Assembly: GCA_046309815.1 (NCBI GenBank)
Contig: JBKCOJ010000010.1
Coordinates: forward strand, 124,001 to 188,000
Length of the DNA: 64,000 nt
Direction: 5' to 3'
Source of the DNA: CAITNM01 sp021298215
GTDB taxonomy: Bacteria; Pseudomonadota; Alphaproteobacteria; Paracaedibacterales; CAITNM01
Program-made: the position numbers and the translations under genes
Notes under the pieces: model-generated
Databases searched by the model: none
Seen by the model: the letters and a program-made list of their open reading frames with translations, nothing else
What the model was told of the DNA's origin: nothing
Shown here: one piece after another, positions 26,819-36,073 of the stretch
Numbering within the stretch: the stretch's first letter is position 1
How the letters are laid out: each line of letters starts with the position of its first letter

Positions 26819-28535
26819 TTGGGTGCTAGCAGCAGCTGAAGATCGGCTGGTTATGCAGTATATGCAGTCATTTGAATTGCCTGAACTTTTATCAAGAATT
26901 CTTGTTTCAAGAAATATTCAACACGATAAAGTTGAAGAATTTTTATTGCCTTCTTTGAAAAAATATTTACCCGATCCTTCAATTTTGAAAGATATGGATC
27001 AAGCTGTTGAAAAAGTAATTACTGCGATTCAAGAGCAAAAAAAAATAGTGATTTATGGCGATTATGATGTGGATGGAGCAACCTCATCAGCGCTTTTAAG
27101 GCGCTACTTTCGCGATATTGGTATTTCAACAGGCTTGTATATCCCCGATCGTCTTGATGAGGGGTATGGAGCAAATGCACAAGCACTTAAAAAACTAAGT
27201 CAGGATGGCTACAGCGTTTGCTTAATGGTTGATTGCGGCACAACGGCTTTTGAAGCGCTTGATGAAGCTAAAAAGTGTGGTCTCGATGTTCTTGTTTTTG
27301 ATCATCACACCGCAGAAACACGTCTTCCGAATGCTATAATTGTTAACCCTAATCGGTTGGATCAAGACTTAGGCGAACGTACCGACTTAAAATTATTATG
27401 TGCTGCAGGAGTTGTGTTTTTATTTTTGGTGGCCCTTAATCGTTCGCTGCGTCATTTGGATTATTTCAAGACAATTCAAGAGCCAGATTTATTGAGTTAT
27501 CTAGATATTGTTGCACTTGGTACAGTATGCGACGTAATGCCTTTGAAGGGGCTAAATCGAGCCCTAGTAACGCAAGGTTTAAAAGTTGCAAGATCTCGTA
27601 AAAATTTAGGGTTAGCAACACTTGCAGATATTGCAGGGCTTAAAACCGGCATTACCTCTGCGTATGCTTTTGGCTTTGTTATTGGTCCGCGTGTAAATGC
27701 AGGTGGACGGGTTGGAAAAACTGATCTCGGTTCTAAGTTACTGTTTACGCAAGATCTTTTGGAAGCGCAAGAAATTGCAACGCAACTTAATACGTTAAAC
27801 TTGCAGCGCCAAGAAATTGAACAACAAGTCCTTGCAGAAGCTATTATCCAAGTTGATCAGAATAGTCTTGATACACGCTCAATTATTATGGTCAAAGGTG
27901 ATAATTGGCACCCAGGCGTTATAGGTATTGTCTCAAGCCGTTTAAAGGAAAAATATCACAAGCCCGCACTGGTGGTAACCGACTGGGAAGGTGAACAAAA
28001 AGGTTCGGGCCGTTCGGTAACAGGACTTGATATGGGAGTGTTGATGCACCAAGCTGTACACAAAGGCTTATTAAGTAAAGGTGGTGGGCATGCAATGGCG
28101 GCAGGGTTTACTATTACTAATGGATGCTACGATGAATTTTATGATTTCATTGATCAAGCTGCATTTCCTCATATGCAAAACAGGGAATTAAAGTTAAGCA
28201 TTGATGGATACCTAACGGTTGATGGTCTTAATCAACAATTTATGCAACATGTGCAGCAGCTTGAGCCCTATGGAAATGGACATCCTACACCAACCTTTGC
28301 TTTTAAGCATATGGTCTGCGTTTTTGCCGATGTGGTTGGTGAATATCATATTCGCTTGCAACTGCAGGATGAAACCGGTAAACGTTTAAAAGCAATGGCT
28401 TTTCGGGCAATGCAAACACCTTTACAAAAAATTTTAGAACATCGTGGCCCAGTTGAAGTAGCTGGTAATATAAAGGTGGATGAGTGGCAAGGAAGGCAGC
28501 AACTCACCCTGATTGTTGATGATATAAGGATATAA
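26793..28535 (+). CDS. recJ: Single-strand exonuclease RecJ
   Basis: 5'-3' ssDNA exonuclease, 580 aa, for mismatch repair and recombination. DHH-family motifs are present: VIYGDYDVDGATSSALL (metal site), LMVDCGTT, and VFDHHTAE; the DHHA1 domain has GPRVNAGGRVGK and SKGGGHAMAAG. The C-terminal OB domain has LEPYGNGHPTP. I start at ATG 26793 because FDWVLAAAEDRL matches the usual N-terminus; ATG 26796 is equivalent. It overlaps dapF by 26 nt and ends 2 nt before dapD, so translation is likely coupled across the group. Confidence 0.96.
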   Translation: MMRSLKGFDWVLAAAEDRLVMQYMQSFELPELLSRILVSRNIQHDKVEEFLLPSLKKYLPDPSILKDMDQAVEKVITAIQEQKKIVIYGDYDVDGATSSALLRRYFRDIGISTGLYIPDRLDEGYGANAQALKKLSQDGYSVCLMVDCGTTAFEALDEAKKCGLDVLVFDHHTAETRLPNAIIVNPNRLDQDLGERTDLKLLCAAGVVFLFLVALNRSLRHLDYFKTIQEPDLLSYLDIVALGTVCDVMPLKGLNRALVTQGLKVARSRKNLGLATLADIAGLKTGITSAYAFGFVIGPRVNAGGRVGKTDLGSKLLFTQDLLEAQEIATQLNTLNLQRQEIEQQVLAEAIIQVDQNSLDTRSIIMVKGDNWHPGVIGIVSSRLKEKYHKPALVVTDWEGEQKGSGRSVTGLDMGVLMHQAVHKGLLSKGGGHAMAAGFTITNGCYDEFYDFIDQAAFPHMQNRELKLSIDGYLTVDGLNQQFMQHVQQLEPYGNGHPTPTFAFKHMVCVFADVVGEYHIRLQLQDETGKRLKAMAFRAMQTPLQKILEHRGPVEVAGNIKVDEWQGRQQLTLIVDDIRI

Positions 28536-28537
28536 AA

Positions 28538-29335
28538 ATGCAAAGCATTATTGAAACGGCTTGGGAAAATCGAGCAAATTTAGAGATAACAAGCGATCTT
28601 AAAACAGCAATAGAGGAAACTCTTCAACAGCTTGATGCGGGAAGAATTCGAGTTGCTGAAAAAACCTCTAGTGGTTGGCACGTAAATACTTGGATAAAAA
28701 AAGCCGTTTTATTGTCTTTTCGTCTGAATCCTAATCAACTTCAACAAGCACAACCTGTGCCTTTTTTTGATAAAGTTTCTCTCAAGTCATCAAATTGGAA
28801 CCAAGAGCAATTTCTTAAAGCGGGATTTCGTAGCGTGCCAGGCTCAGTAGTTCGTCAGGGTGCATACATTGCTAAGAACGTGGTGCTTATGCCAAGCTTT
28901 GTAAATATTGGCGCATATGTTGATGAAGGCACAATGATTGATACTTGGGCAACGGTTGGTTCTTGTGCACAAATTGGTAAAAATTGTCATATTTCTGGCG
29001 GTACGGGAATTGGTGGTGTGCTTGAGCCAGTCCAGGCTTCCCCCGTTATCATTGAAGATAATTGCTTTATTGGAGCGCGTTCTGAAGTGGCTGAAGGCGT
29101 AATTATCGAAGAAGGCGCCGTGCTTAGCATGGGTGTGTTTATTGGCGCTTCTACCAAGATTATAGATCGCCAAACCGGCGCTATTTATTACGGTCGTATT
29201 CCTGCATGCTCTGTTGTTGTTCCTGGATCTCTTCCATCAACGGGTGGTGTCAACTTAAGCTGTGTAGTAATTGTAAAAACGGTGGACGAAAAAACACGCT
29301 CTAAAACAGGTATTAATGAATTGCTACGCGATTAA
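28538..29335 (+). CDS. dapD: Tetrahydrodipicolinate N-succinyltransferase
   Basis: Succinyl-CoA-dependent acyltransferase, 265 aa, making N-succinyl-2-amino-6-ketopimelate in the DAP pathway. The left-handed beta-helix hexapeptides are visible: YIAKNVVLMPSFVNIGAYV and CHISGGTGIGGVLEP, then NCFIGARSEVAEG. An N-terminal helical domain precedes them. It starts 2 nt after recJ and its TAA overlaps the dapE ATG (TAATG). With dapE it shows that the cell uses the succinylase branch, drawing on succinyl-CoA. Confidence 0.97.
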   Translation: MQSIIETAWENRANLEITSDLKTAIEETLQQLDAGRIRVAEKTSSGWHVNTWIKKAVLLSFRLNPNQLQQAQPVPFFDKVSLKSSNWNQEQFLKAGFRSVPGSVVRQGAYIAKNVVLMPSFVNIGAYVDEGTMIDTWATVGSCAQIGKNCHISGGTGIGGVLEPVQASPVIIEDNCFIGARSEVAEGVIIEEGAVLSMGVFIGASTKIIDRQTGAIYYGRIPACSVVVPGSLPSTGGVNLSCVVIVKTVDEKTRSKTGINELLRD

Positions 29336-30444
29336 TGATGAACGTTATAGAACTTGCACAAAAGCTTATCCAATTTGATTCTGTTACACCTAAAGGTGCA
29401 GATTCTCTAGATTTTATTCAGAAATATCTTGAAGATCTTGGATTTAATATTCAGCGTTTGCCTTTTGGTAGTGTTGATAATTTATTTGCACGAAAAGGAA
29501 ATGATAATCCTCACCTTATGTTTGTGGGGCATGTGGATGTGGTTCCTACAGGAGATGGCTGGAAGCATCCTCCATTTGCTGGCGTTGTGGAAAATAATAT
29601 TTTATACGGTCGTGGAGCTGCAGATATGAAGGGTGCTATTGCGGCTTTCTTAGCAGCTCTTGCTGATATTCAACATAAAGGTTCCATCAGCGTCCTCTTA
29701 ACAACGGACGAGGAAGGGCCGGCAAAAGACGGTATAGCAAAAATTATTCCCTGGTTAGAGTCCAATAATCATATACCGGACTTTGCACTTGTGGGTGAGC
29801 CAACATCTGTTCATACATTGGGCGATACGATTAAAAATGGACGCCGCGGTAGCATCAGCTTTGACATTGTTGTTCATGGAAGGCAAGGGCATGTGGCGTA
29901 TCCCCACCTAGCTCAGAATGCCGCTAATCCGTTGGTGATGCTTTTACAAAACCTCACAAGTCATCCACTCGATGAAGGAGCGAAGGATTTTGATCCTAGC
30001 AACCTAGAGATTGTTAAAATGAATATGCCGAATGATGTGTATAATATTATCCCTGGCGTTTCTTCTGCCTCTATTAATATTCGTTTTAATTCCTTGCACA
30101 ATTTTAAAAACTTAGAAGAACGCATTAACTTAGAAGCTTTAAAAGTCAAAGCACAATATGGTCCTTGTGAAATTTCAGTAACAGCACTTCCTTCAGCAGA
30201 GCCTTTCATCACGCATTCTGAGGGATGGATGCAGAAAGTTTCAAAAGCTGTTGAAGCAGAAACAGGCTCTTATCCCCAATACTCAACGTCGGGCGGCACA
30301 TCGGACGCGCGCTTTATTCAAAAAATTTGCCCCGTGTTAGAACTAGGGCTTTTAAATAAAACCGCTCATCATGTGGATGAGCATATTCCAATTGCCGATT
30401 TAGTTTCGTTGCAAAAAATCTACCAGCGTATTTTCCAAGAATGA
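29335..30444 (+). CDS. dapE: Succinyl-diaminopimelate desuccinylase
   Basis: Dinuclear zinc hydrolase, 369 aa, removing succinate to give LL-DAP. M20 motifs are present: FVGHVDVVPTGDGW (first metal His), GRGAADMKGAIAAF (bridging Asp), and TTDEEGPAKDG (the Glu pair). The dimerisation domain lies between about 175 and 290 and SGGTSDARFI near the C-terminus fits the active-site loop. Start ATG overlaps the dapD stop; a second in-frame ATG follows directly. It ends the dap run; no rho-independent terminator was seen before tRNA-Arg. Confidence 0.97.
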   Translation: MMNVIELAQKLIQFDSVTPKGADSLDFIQKYLEDLGFNIQRLPFGSVDNLFARKGNDNPHLMFVGHVDVVPTGDGWKHPPFAGVVENNILYGRGAADMKGAIAAFLAALADIQHKGSISVLLTTDEEGPAKDGIAKIIPWLESNNHIPDFALVGEPTSVHTLGDTIKNGRRGSISFDIVVHGRQGHVAYPHLAQNAANPLVMLLQNLTSHPLDEGAKDFDPSNLEIVKMNMPNDVYNIIPGVSSASINIRFNSLHNFKNLEERINLEALKVKAQYGPCEISVTALPSAEPFITHSEGWMQKVSKAVEAETGSYPQYSTSGGTSDARFIQKICPVLELGLLNKTAHHVDEHIPIADLVSLQKIYQRIFQE

Positions 30445-30558
30445 AATAGAAGTTTTTCTTTCTTTTAAATACTTTTTTCAACTACACTTAAAATTAAAAG
30501 ATACAAATGGATTTAGGTATTGTTAAATCAGTATAAATACCGCTACATTCCAGAATGT

Positions 30559-30635
30559 GCACCCGTAGCTCAGCTGGATAGAGCGTTGCCCTCCGGAGGC
30601 AAAGGTCGTACGTTCGAATCGTATCGGGTGCGCCA
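30559..30635 (+). tRNA. tRNA-Arg (CCG)
   Basis: Full cloverleaf, 77 nt with encoded CCA. The anticodon loop CTCCGGA gives CCG. The acceptor stem GCACCCG pairs with CGGGTGC and the discriminator is G. It lies just upstream of ftsE on the same strand. Confidence 0.94.
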
Positions 30636-30655
30636 AAGCTGTTTAAGAGTTGATA

Positions 30656-31390
30656 ATGTCTAATAGTGAATTTTCTCCTCTTATTCAATTTCAAAATGTC
30701 AGTTTCTCTTATTCTCACTCTGCTCAAGAAATTTTAAAAAATGTTAGTATCTCTTTTAACTCTCATGCCTTCTATTTCCTAACTGGTGATAGTGGTTCGG
30801 GAAAGTCTTCTTTTCTTAAATTAATGTACAATGAACTTTTGCCAACGCATGGTTCTATTAATGTGCTTGGGGTAGATACCAGAAATCTCACAATACAAAC
30901 AAGGGCGTTGTTCCGGCAACAAATCGGTATTGTGTTACAAGAGTGCGAACTTTTTGATCATTTGAATGTAGAAGAAAATGTTGCCCTTGTTTTGAAACTT
31001 CAAGGTATTTCTTCCAAAAAAGCTAAAACTTATACAAAAGATTTGCTTGATTGGGCAGGTCTTGGAGACTATCTTCATTATTTTCCTAAACAGTTATCAG
31101 CGGGCCAAAAACAGCGGGTGGCTGTCGCCAGGGCTGTGATTCGTAAGCCGAAGATACTTCTTGCAGATGAACCAACAGGCAACGTTGATGATGTGCAGTC
31201 GAAAAGATTAATGGATCTGTTTAAAGAATTAGTAAAAACAGGGACAACAATTATTATGACAACTCATAATCGCCAGCTAGTAAATTCAAGTGATTGTTTC
31301 CAATATATTTTGCATCATGGAAAAATTAAGCAGACGAATGAACTGAGAAACTCTATGACTTTTGGTGAAAATGCAGAGAGGTTTGCATGA
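30656..31390 (+). CDS. ftsE: Cell division ATP-binding protein FtsE
   Basis: ABC ATPase, 244 aa, paired with FtsX to regulate septal cell-wall hydrolases. Walker A is GDSGSGKSS, the signature is LSAGQKQRVAVARA, and Walker B is ILLADEPTGNVD, a sequence typical of FtsE/LolD. I start at ATG 30656 rather than the in-frame TTG 6 nt upstream. Its stop overlaps the ftsX start by 4 nt. The order ftsE-ftsX-ydcF is common in alphaproteobacteria and identifies it among ABC ATPases. Confidence 0.93.
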   Translation: MSNSEFSPLIQFQNVSFSYSHSAQEILKNVSISFNSHAFYFLTGDSGSGKSSFLKLMYNELLPTHGSINVLGVDTRNLTIQTRALFRQQIGIVLQECELFDHLNVEENVALVLKLQGISSKKAKTYTKDLLDWAGLGDYLHYFPKQLSAGQKQRVAVARAVIRKPKILLADEPTGNVDDVQSKRLMDLFKELVKTGTTIIMTTHNRQLVNSSDCFQYILHHGKIKQTNELRNSMTFGENAERFA

Positions 31391-32274
31391 TCTTTTCGAT
31401 GCCTACAGATTTGCCTCTTTTATACGATAAAAATCGCAAAACATTTATGTTAACGCTTTCTATTTTGATAGGGTTACTTTATCTTGCAAGCATTTCTTCA
31501 AACGGTGTCCACCATTTTATAAAATCGTGGCAATTTCATCCGGAACAAGAAAGTTATGTGCTAATTCCTTATAATGGTAATGATGAGCAACTAGAACAAG
31601 ATACTCAGGAAATTGAAAATTTTTTAAAACAGTCTGAGGTGGTAAAAGACTATAAAAAAATTGATGAGAAATCGTTTGATCGCATGTTTAATCCTCAAGC
31701 AGGCATGAGTTCATCGTGGCTTGAATCTATTCCCTTTCCTGTTTTTATTGAACTAAATTTAAAAACATCTTCTAAGGAAAAAATGCTGCTCATTGAGAGC
31801 GAAATTAAGGAAATTGTTCCAGATGCGTTAGTGTATTCGCAGCCTCGTTACGCTGCAGAATTTGTGTCTTCATTCAAGATTTTAAGCTATCTTCTTGATT
31901 CGATCATTGTTTGTTTTGGTGCGGCATTTTTGGCTGTTTTAGTATTAATGACGCGAACATTATTTATGCAACATTCGAGAAATATAGAACGTCTTGCTCT
32001 TTTGGGGGCTACTCCTTTGTATATCAAAAAATTATACTGCTGGTTTATGGCAAGATGTATTGCCCTAAGCTCAATATATGGTTTTGCAGGCGCTTGCTTT
32101 CTATGTTGGTTTCTTTATTCAATAACGGAACACATGGCATTTTTTCCTTATGGTTTTGCCCTGCCTTCAGTATTTTTCTATTTCATGCTGCCTTACTTTT
32201 GTATAGTGCTTGGAGTTGGTGTTACCTATATGCTTGTGACAATGATGTTAAAAAAGTTATGGGCATGCGTTTAA
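31387..32274 (+). CDS. ftsX: Cell division permease FtsX
   Basis: Inner-membrane partner of FtsE, 295 aa, with four transmembrane helices: one near residue 25, then three at about 175-275, separated by a periplasmic domain (about 40-170). The FtsX signature region ALLGATPLYIKKLY follows the second helix. The mechanism is force transmission to periplasmic amidase activators. It begins within the last codon of ftsE and overlaps the start of ydcF. Sequence divergence is high, as usual for FtsX; context supports the assignment. Confidence 0.9.
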   Translation: MIFSMPTDLPLLYDKNRKTFMLTLSILIGLLYLASISSNGVHHFIKSWQFHPEQESYVLIPYNGNDEQLEQDTQEIENFLKQSEVVKDYKKIDEKSFDRMFNPQAGMSSSWLESIPFPVFIELNLKTSSKEKMLLIESEIKEIVPDALVYSQPRYAAEFVSSFKILSYLLDSIIVCFGAAFLAVLVLMTRTLFMQHSRNIERLALLGATPLYIKKLYCWFMARCIALSSIYGFAGACFLCWFLYSITEHMAFFPYGFALPSVFFYFMLPYFCIVLGVGVTYMLVTMMLKKLWACV

Positions 32275-32831
32275 AATTACTCGGTCTTAGTGCTGCCTTT
32301 TTCTTTTGGGCTTTTGGCCTAATTGATTTTTATTATAAAACACAACAATTTTCTGATCAAAATTTTTCTGCTGATGGAATTGTTATTCTAACAGGTGGAA
32401 AAGAACGAATTCAAAAAGGTATGGCGCTTTTTCAAAAGCTAAAAGCAAAGCGTGTCTTAATCTCAGGTGTTGATAAAATTGTAAAATTGGAAATCATCAA
32501 AGCAAAGCAACTTAAAGGCTATGATGATTTTCATCAGTTTACGGATCTTGGCTACGGTGCGGTTAACACGTTTTCAAATGCCTTAGAAGCAGCTACTTGG
32601 GTCAAACAGCACGATTTTAAATCTATTGCTCTTGTAACGAGTCATTTTCACATGCCAAGAAGCTTTTGGCTTTTTACAAAAACCATGCCAGAAATTGAGA
32701 TTTTTCCTATTTCAGTTGATGGGGATGATTCAAGTTTTATTCATTTACTTAGAGAATTTCATAAATTTTATCTTACAAAAGTAGTGAGCAAGTTTTTACT
32801 CGATACAGATACAGAGATACCAACTCTTTAA
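32259..32831 (+). CDS. YdcF/DUF218 family protein
   Basis: DUF218 (YdcF/SanA/ElyC-type) protein, 190 aa, with one N-terminal membrane helix (about 6-22). Conserved features are DGIVILTGGKERIQKG, RVLISGV, and LVTSHFHMPRSFWLF, which match the family core. Members have been linked to envelope precursor control but the reaction is unknown. Start is ATG 32259 or 32265, inside the last codons of ftsX; the long upstream open frame only shadows ftsX. Linkage to ftsEX is conserved in related bacteria. Confidence 0.88.
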   Translation: MGMRLKLLGLSAAFFFWAFGLIDFYYKTQQFSDQNFSADGIVILTGGKERIQKGMALFQKLKAKRVLISGVDKIVKLEIIKAKQLKGYDDFHQFTDLGYGAVNTFSNALEAATWVKQHDFKSIALVTSHFHMPRSFWLFTKTMPEIEIFPISVDGDDSSFIHLLREFHKFYLTKVVSKFLLDTDTEIPTL

Positions 32832-32953
32832 ACGGGGAAACTATGTCTGGCGAAGACTGAGATCAAAAACGTGCGCACAATTTCAAGTCAATAATTTACA
32901 TGTATTTTTTTTGTGCGTAAGCTTTAAGTAGAAATCAGAAATGCTTGAAATCG

Positions 32954-33091
32954 ATGTTTTACGCTATTTGTTATTTTTTATTACTCACTGCCTGCTCAAG
33001 TAACACAGAGACCATGCAAAAAACGAACCCGAGTGGTAGTGCGGCAAAATTAAAAGATCTCAGCATGCCTGCTTCTCCTGCTTCCAAATAA
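32954..33091 (+). CDS. Small lipoprotein
   Basis: Short ORF of 45 aa starting MFYAICYFLLLTACSSN. The LTAC lipobox with Cys followed by SSN is a good signal-peptidase II site, and the remaining 30 residues are polar and probably disordered (TNPSGSAAK, MPASPASK). No clear ribosome-binding site precedes ATG 32954. It occupies the 323-nt gap between ydcF and thrS. Very small lipoproteins near such genes are common but poorly named. Confidence 0.6.
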   Translation: MFYAICYFLLLTACSSNTETMQKTNPSGSAAKLKDLSMPASPASK

Positions 33092-33154
33092 AGCCTATCT
33101 TTTGTAGAATGCAATCTTATGCTACAAAAAGATATCAATTAGCTCTTTTGTTTT

Positions 33155-35071
33155 ATGATCACGATACGTCTTAAAGATGGTTCCGAAAAAGTATTTGAAA
33201 AAATTCCAACAGGCGAAGAGATTGCTTTCTCGATTTCTCCGCGGCTTGCCAAAGATGCCGTTGCTATTCGTGTAAATGGCGATCTAAAAGATTTAAATCA
33301 GCCCGTTCAAAATGGTGCCCAAATTGAAATTATTACCAAGTCTAGCGATGAAGGGCTTGAAGTTATTCGCCATGACACGGCGCACTTGTTTGCGCAGGCT
33401 ATAAAAGAGCTATATCCCGATACGCAAATTACCATTGGTCCCGCGATTGAAAATGGTTTTTACTACGATATTTATCCAAAAAAATCCCTTTCAATAGATG
33501 ATTTGCCAGCCATTGAAAAGCGCATGCACGATATCGTGGATCAAGATATTGCCATTGTGCGCGAGGAATGGAATCGTGATGATGCTATTCCTTTTTTCAA
33601 AGACATGGGAGAGCATTTTAAAGCAGAAATTATTGAAGGAATTCCGCAAGGCGAAACCATTAGTTTATATCGTCAGGGGCAATTTATTGACCTTTGTCGA
33701 GGACCTCATTTGCCAACAACAAAAAGAGTAGGGCACGCATTTAAATTGATGAAGCTTGCAGGCGCTTACTGGCGGGGTGATCATCGCAATGTGATGTTGC
33801 AACGTATTTACGGAACCGCTTGGGCAACACAGCAACAGCTTGATGAATACTTGCATATGCTTGAAGAAGCTGAAAAACGTGATCATCGCAAACTTGGTGC
33901 TGAGCTTGGTCTTTTTCATATGCAAGAAGAAGCAACAGGCTCCGTGTTTTGGCATCCTAAAGGTTGGACAATTTATCGTAATCTAGAAAATTTCGTACGC
34001 AAACGCATTGAAAAAGCTAATTATGTAGAAGTACGCACCCCCCACCTAGTTGATCGTTCTCTTTGGGAGGCATCTGGTCACTGGGATAAATTCGGCACCA
34101 ATATGTACAGCGTGCAAGCTGATGAAGATAAAGTCTTGGCGATTAAGCCAATGAACTGCCCATGTCATGTGCAAATTTTTAAACAAGGTTTAAAAAGCTA
34201 CCGAGATTTACCATTACGTATGGCGGAATTTGGTGCGTGTCATCGTAATGAACCTAGTGGTTCTTTGCATGGTATCATGCGTGTACGCAGCTTTGTGCAA
34301 GACGATGCGCATATATTTTGCACACCTGATCAAATTATTTCAGAAACTAAAAGCTTCTGTGATTTATTAAAAGGCATGTACAAAGACCTTGGTTTTGATG
34401 ATTTTAAGGTGAAATTTTCGGATCGCCCCGAAGTGCGCGCAGGTACCGATGAACTTTGGGATAAGGCCGAAGCTGCACTTAAAGAAGCAACGCTTGCAGC
34501 CGGCATTGAATATAGTCTAAATCCAGGCGAGGGGGCTTTTTATGGTCCTAAGCTCGAGTTTGTCTTGAAGGATTGCATTGGTCGTGAATGGCAGTGTGGT
34601 ACGTTGCAGGTTGATTACTGTTTACCAGAGCGTCTTGATGCAACATACGTTGGGGAAGATGGCCAAAAGCATCATCCGGTGATGTTACACCGTGCCGTAC
34701 TTGGTTCGTTAGAGCGTTTCGTTGGTGTTCTTATTGAACATTACGCTGGTAAGTTTCCCCTATGGCTAGCTCCAGTACAAGTGGTTGTCGCAAGCATTAC
34801 GACGGAAGCTAATGACTATGCACAAGATTTACTAAATCAACTACGCGAGAAGGGTATCCGGGCGGAGCTTGATACGCGTAACGAAAAGATTTCTTATAAA
34901 ATTCGTGAGCATTCCTTACAAAAAATCCCTTACGTTTATGTGGTAGGTAAGCGCGAAGCAGAGGAAAAAACCGTAGCGATCCGCAAACTTGGTGGAGAAC
35001 AGCAAACCGTGATGACCTTTTCTCAAGCGCTGCAAGATATATATGCTGAGGCTAATACAGTTGAGTATTAA
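33155..35071 (+). CDS. thrS: Threonyl-tRNA synthetase
   Basis: Class II synthetase, 638 aa, with the full bacterial layout: TGS domain (1-60), editing/SAD domain (about 65-240, with RHDTAHLFAQAI, the HxxxH motif), catalytic core (about 270-535) and anticodon domain (540-638). Zinc ligands fit MNCPCHVQIF, the first cysteine, plus two downstream histidines. Motif 2 is FGACHRNEPSGSLHG and motif 3 lies near HRAVLGSLERF. It appears monocistronic and is followed by a small secreted gene with its own promoter. Confidence 0.97.
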   Translation: MITIRLKDGSEKVFEKIPTGEEIAFSISPRLAKDAVAIRVNGDLKDLNQPVQNGAQIEIITKSSDEGLEVIRHDTAHLFAQAIKELYPDTQITIGPAIENGFYYDIYPKKSLSIDDLPAIEKRMHDIVDQDIAIVREEWNRDDAIPFFKDMGEHFKAEIIEGIPQGETISLYRQGQFIDLCRGPHLPTTKRVGHAFKLMKLAGAYWRGDHRNVMLQRIYGTAWATQQQLDEYLHMLEEAEKRDHRKLGAELGLFHMQEEATGSVFWHPKGWTIYRNLENFVRKRIEKANYVEVRTPHLVDRSLWEASGHWDKFGTNMYSVQADEDKVLAIKPMNCPCHVQIFKQGLKSYRDLPLRMAEFGACHRNEPSGSLHGIMRVRSFVQDDAHIFCTPDQIISETKSFCDLLKGMYKDLGFDDFKVKFSDRPEVRAGTDELWDKAEAALKEATLAAGIEYSLNPGEGAFYGPKLEFVLKDCIGREWQCGTLQVDYCLPERLDATYVGEDGQKHHPVMLHRAVLGSLERFVGVLIEHYAGKFPLWLAPVQVVVASITTEANDYAQDLLNQLREKGIRAELDTRNEKISYKIREHSLQKIPYVYVVGKREAEEKTVAIRKLGGEQQTVMTFSQALQDIYAEANTVEY

Positions 35072-35087
35072 TATTGAAAAATAATTA

Positions 35088-35116
35088 TTGCGTTTTATTA
35101 TAAAAGTTCTTATATA
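35088..35116 (+). promoter_or_regulatory. Promoter of the 35150 secreted gene
   Basis: TTGCGT (35088-35093), a 17-nt spacer, and TATATA (35111-35116) form a good sigma-70-like promoter 34 nt before the ATG at 35150. It lies between thrS and the small secreted gene, so that gene is likely transcribed on its own. Confidence 0.55.
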
Positions 35117-35149
35117 AAAAACGTAATGAAGTTTTTAAGGGATTAAATA

Positions 35150-35617
35150 ATGAAAAAATACACGTTAGCCTTATTGGCAGCAACGATTCTTTCTAGCTCG
35201 CTTGTGGCTATGGAAAGAGTTGAACTAACACCGGATGGAATTAGAGCGCATTTTGCTAATCCTCCTGCAAACAGGCATATGTACGATTTAGATGCAGTTA
35301 GAGCTGCCTTAGATCGTGGACCTGTTGGCGTTGGAGCTGCTAACCTAGATCTTTATCACCAAGCACGTGATATTTTGTTATATGAGCTTACTAATCCAGC
35401 AATGGGTGTCCATGGTCTCTATTTTCCGCCTGAATGTATGGAAATGGAAAAAACGCAACTTGCTGATGCTGAAATTAATGATGCGTTTATGAACGCGGTT
35501 TTGGAAACCTTAAATAACCCAGGAGGTCCAAACTATAACCAAGTATTGGATGATGTGCGCGCTCATCAAGCAGTATACCGCCAAGATATTTTGAATATAG
35601 TTGCTGCAATCAACTAA
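35150..35617 (+). CDS. Secreted protein of unknown function
   Basis: Unrecognised 155-aa protein with a clear signal peptide (MKKYTLALLAATILSSSLVAM, cut near residue 20-21). The mature part is acidic with three or four predicted helices and low cysteine, including repeated A/D/L segments such as LDAVRAALDRG. AAGGG precedes the ATG. A promoter lies 34 nt upstream and a hairpin terminator follows, so it is a single-gene unit. It resembles other helical exported unknowns here, such as 11520-12086, in overall composition but not by recognisable sequence. Confidence 0.7.
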   Translation: MKKYTLALLAATILSSSLVAMERVELTPDGIRAHFANPPANRHMYDLDAVRAALDRGPVGVGAANLDLYHQARDILLYELTNPAMGVHGLYFPPECMEMEKTQLADAEINDAFMNAVLETLNNPGGPNYNQVLDDVRAHQAVYRQDILNIVAAIN

Positions 35618-35646
35618 TCTAATTTTCCAGCGAATTATATAAAAGG

Positions 35647-35669
35647 GCACCCTCACTGGGGTGCTTTTT
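35647..35669. terminator. Bidirectional terminator
   Basis: GCACCC (35647-35652) pairs with GGGTGC (35659-35664) across a 6-nt loop, followed by T5. On the minus strand the same stem is followed by a C then T4. It can end the secreted gene at 35150 and the gpsA/EVE-protein transcript, which converge here. Confidence 0.75.
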
Positions 35670-36073
35670 CACTTTCCCAACTTCAACACGCACTCCCACT
35701 GCTGTGGCGTTATCGGCATTACCGAAAGACGTGATTGCTTGATTAAGGGTAGATCTTGCAATTCTTTGGTTTGCTTAATTTGCTCCAGCGATACAGGCTT
35801 TTGTAACGCTTCTACATACTCTACATCAACCAAGCCAAAATTCCCTGTTTCATCGGTAGGATCTGGCTTATAGGCCGAGCACACACGTACAATACCCATA
35901 ATCTCTTTACCAACAACCGAATGATAGAAAAAGCAAAGATCATCAATGTTCATTTGCCTTAAATTATTACGGGCCTGATAGTTTCGCACTCCATCCCAGC
36001 TAGTGATCTTTTTCCTAACCTGATCATTCCAAGACCATGCACTTGGTTCCGATTTAATAAGCCAATATTGCAT
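35669..36073 (-). CDS. EVE domain protein
   Basis: EVE-domain (PUA-like fold) protein, 134 aa. YWLIKSEPSAWSW, TSWDGVRNYQARNNL, and MGIVRV are typical of this family, which binds modified bases in nucleic acids in several characterised members. The residues after KPDPTDETG are also conserved. I start at ATG 36073, where TGATG shares bases with the gpsA stop; an in-frame GTG precedes. Its own target is unknown. The gpsA neighbour is not functionally related by known pathways. Confidence 0.85.
   Translation of the reverse strand: MQYWLIKSEPSAWSWNDQVRKKITSWDGVRNYQARNNLRQMNIDDLCFFYHSVVGKEIMGIVRVCSAYKPDPTDETGNFGLVDVEYVEALQKPVSLEQIKQTKELQDLPLIKQSRLSVMPITPQQWECVLKLGK

Noticed and set aside
31911..32258. 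Long N-terminal extension of the YdcF-family protein
   Set aside because: The extension reads ftsX in another frame and the family core starts after ATG 32259.
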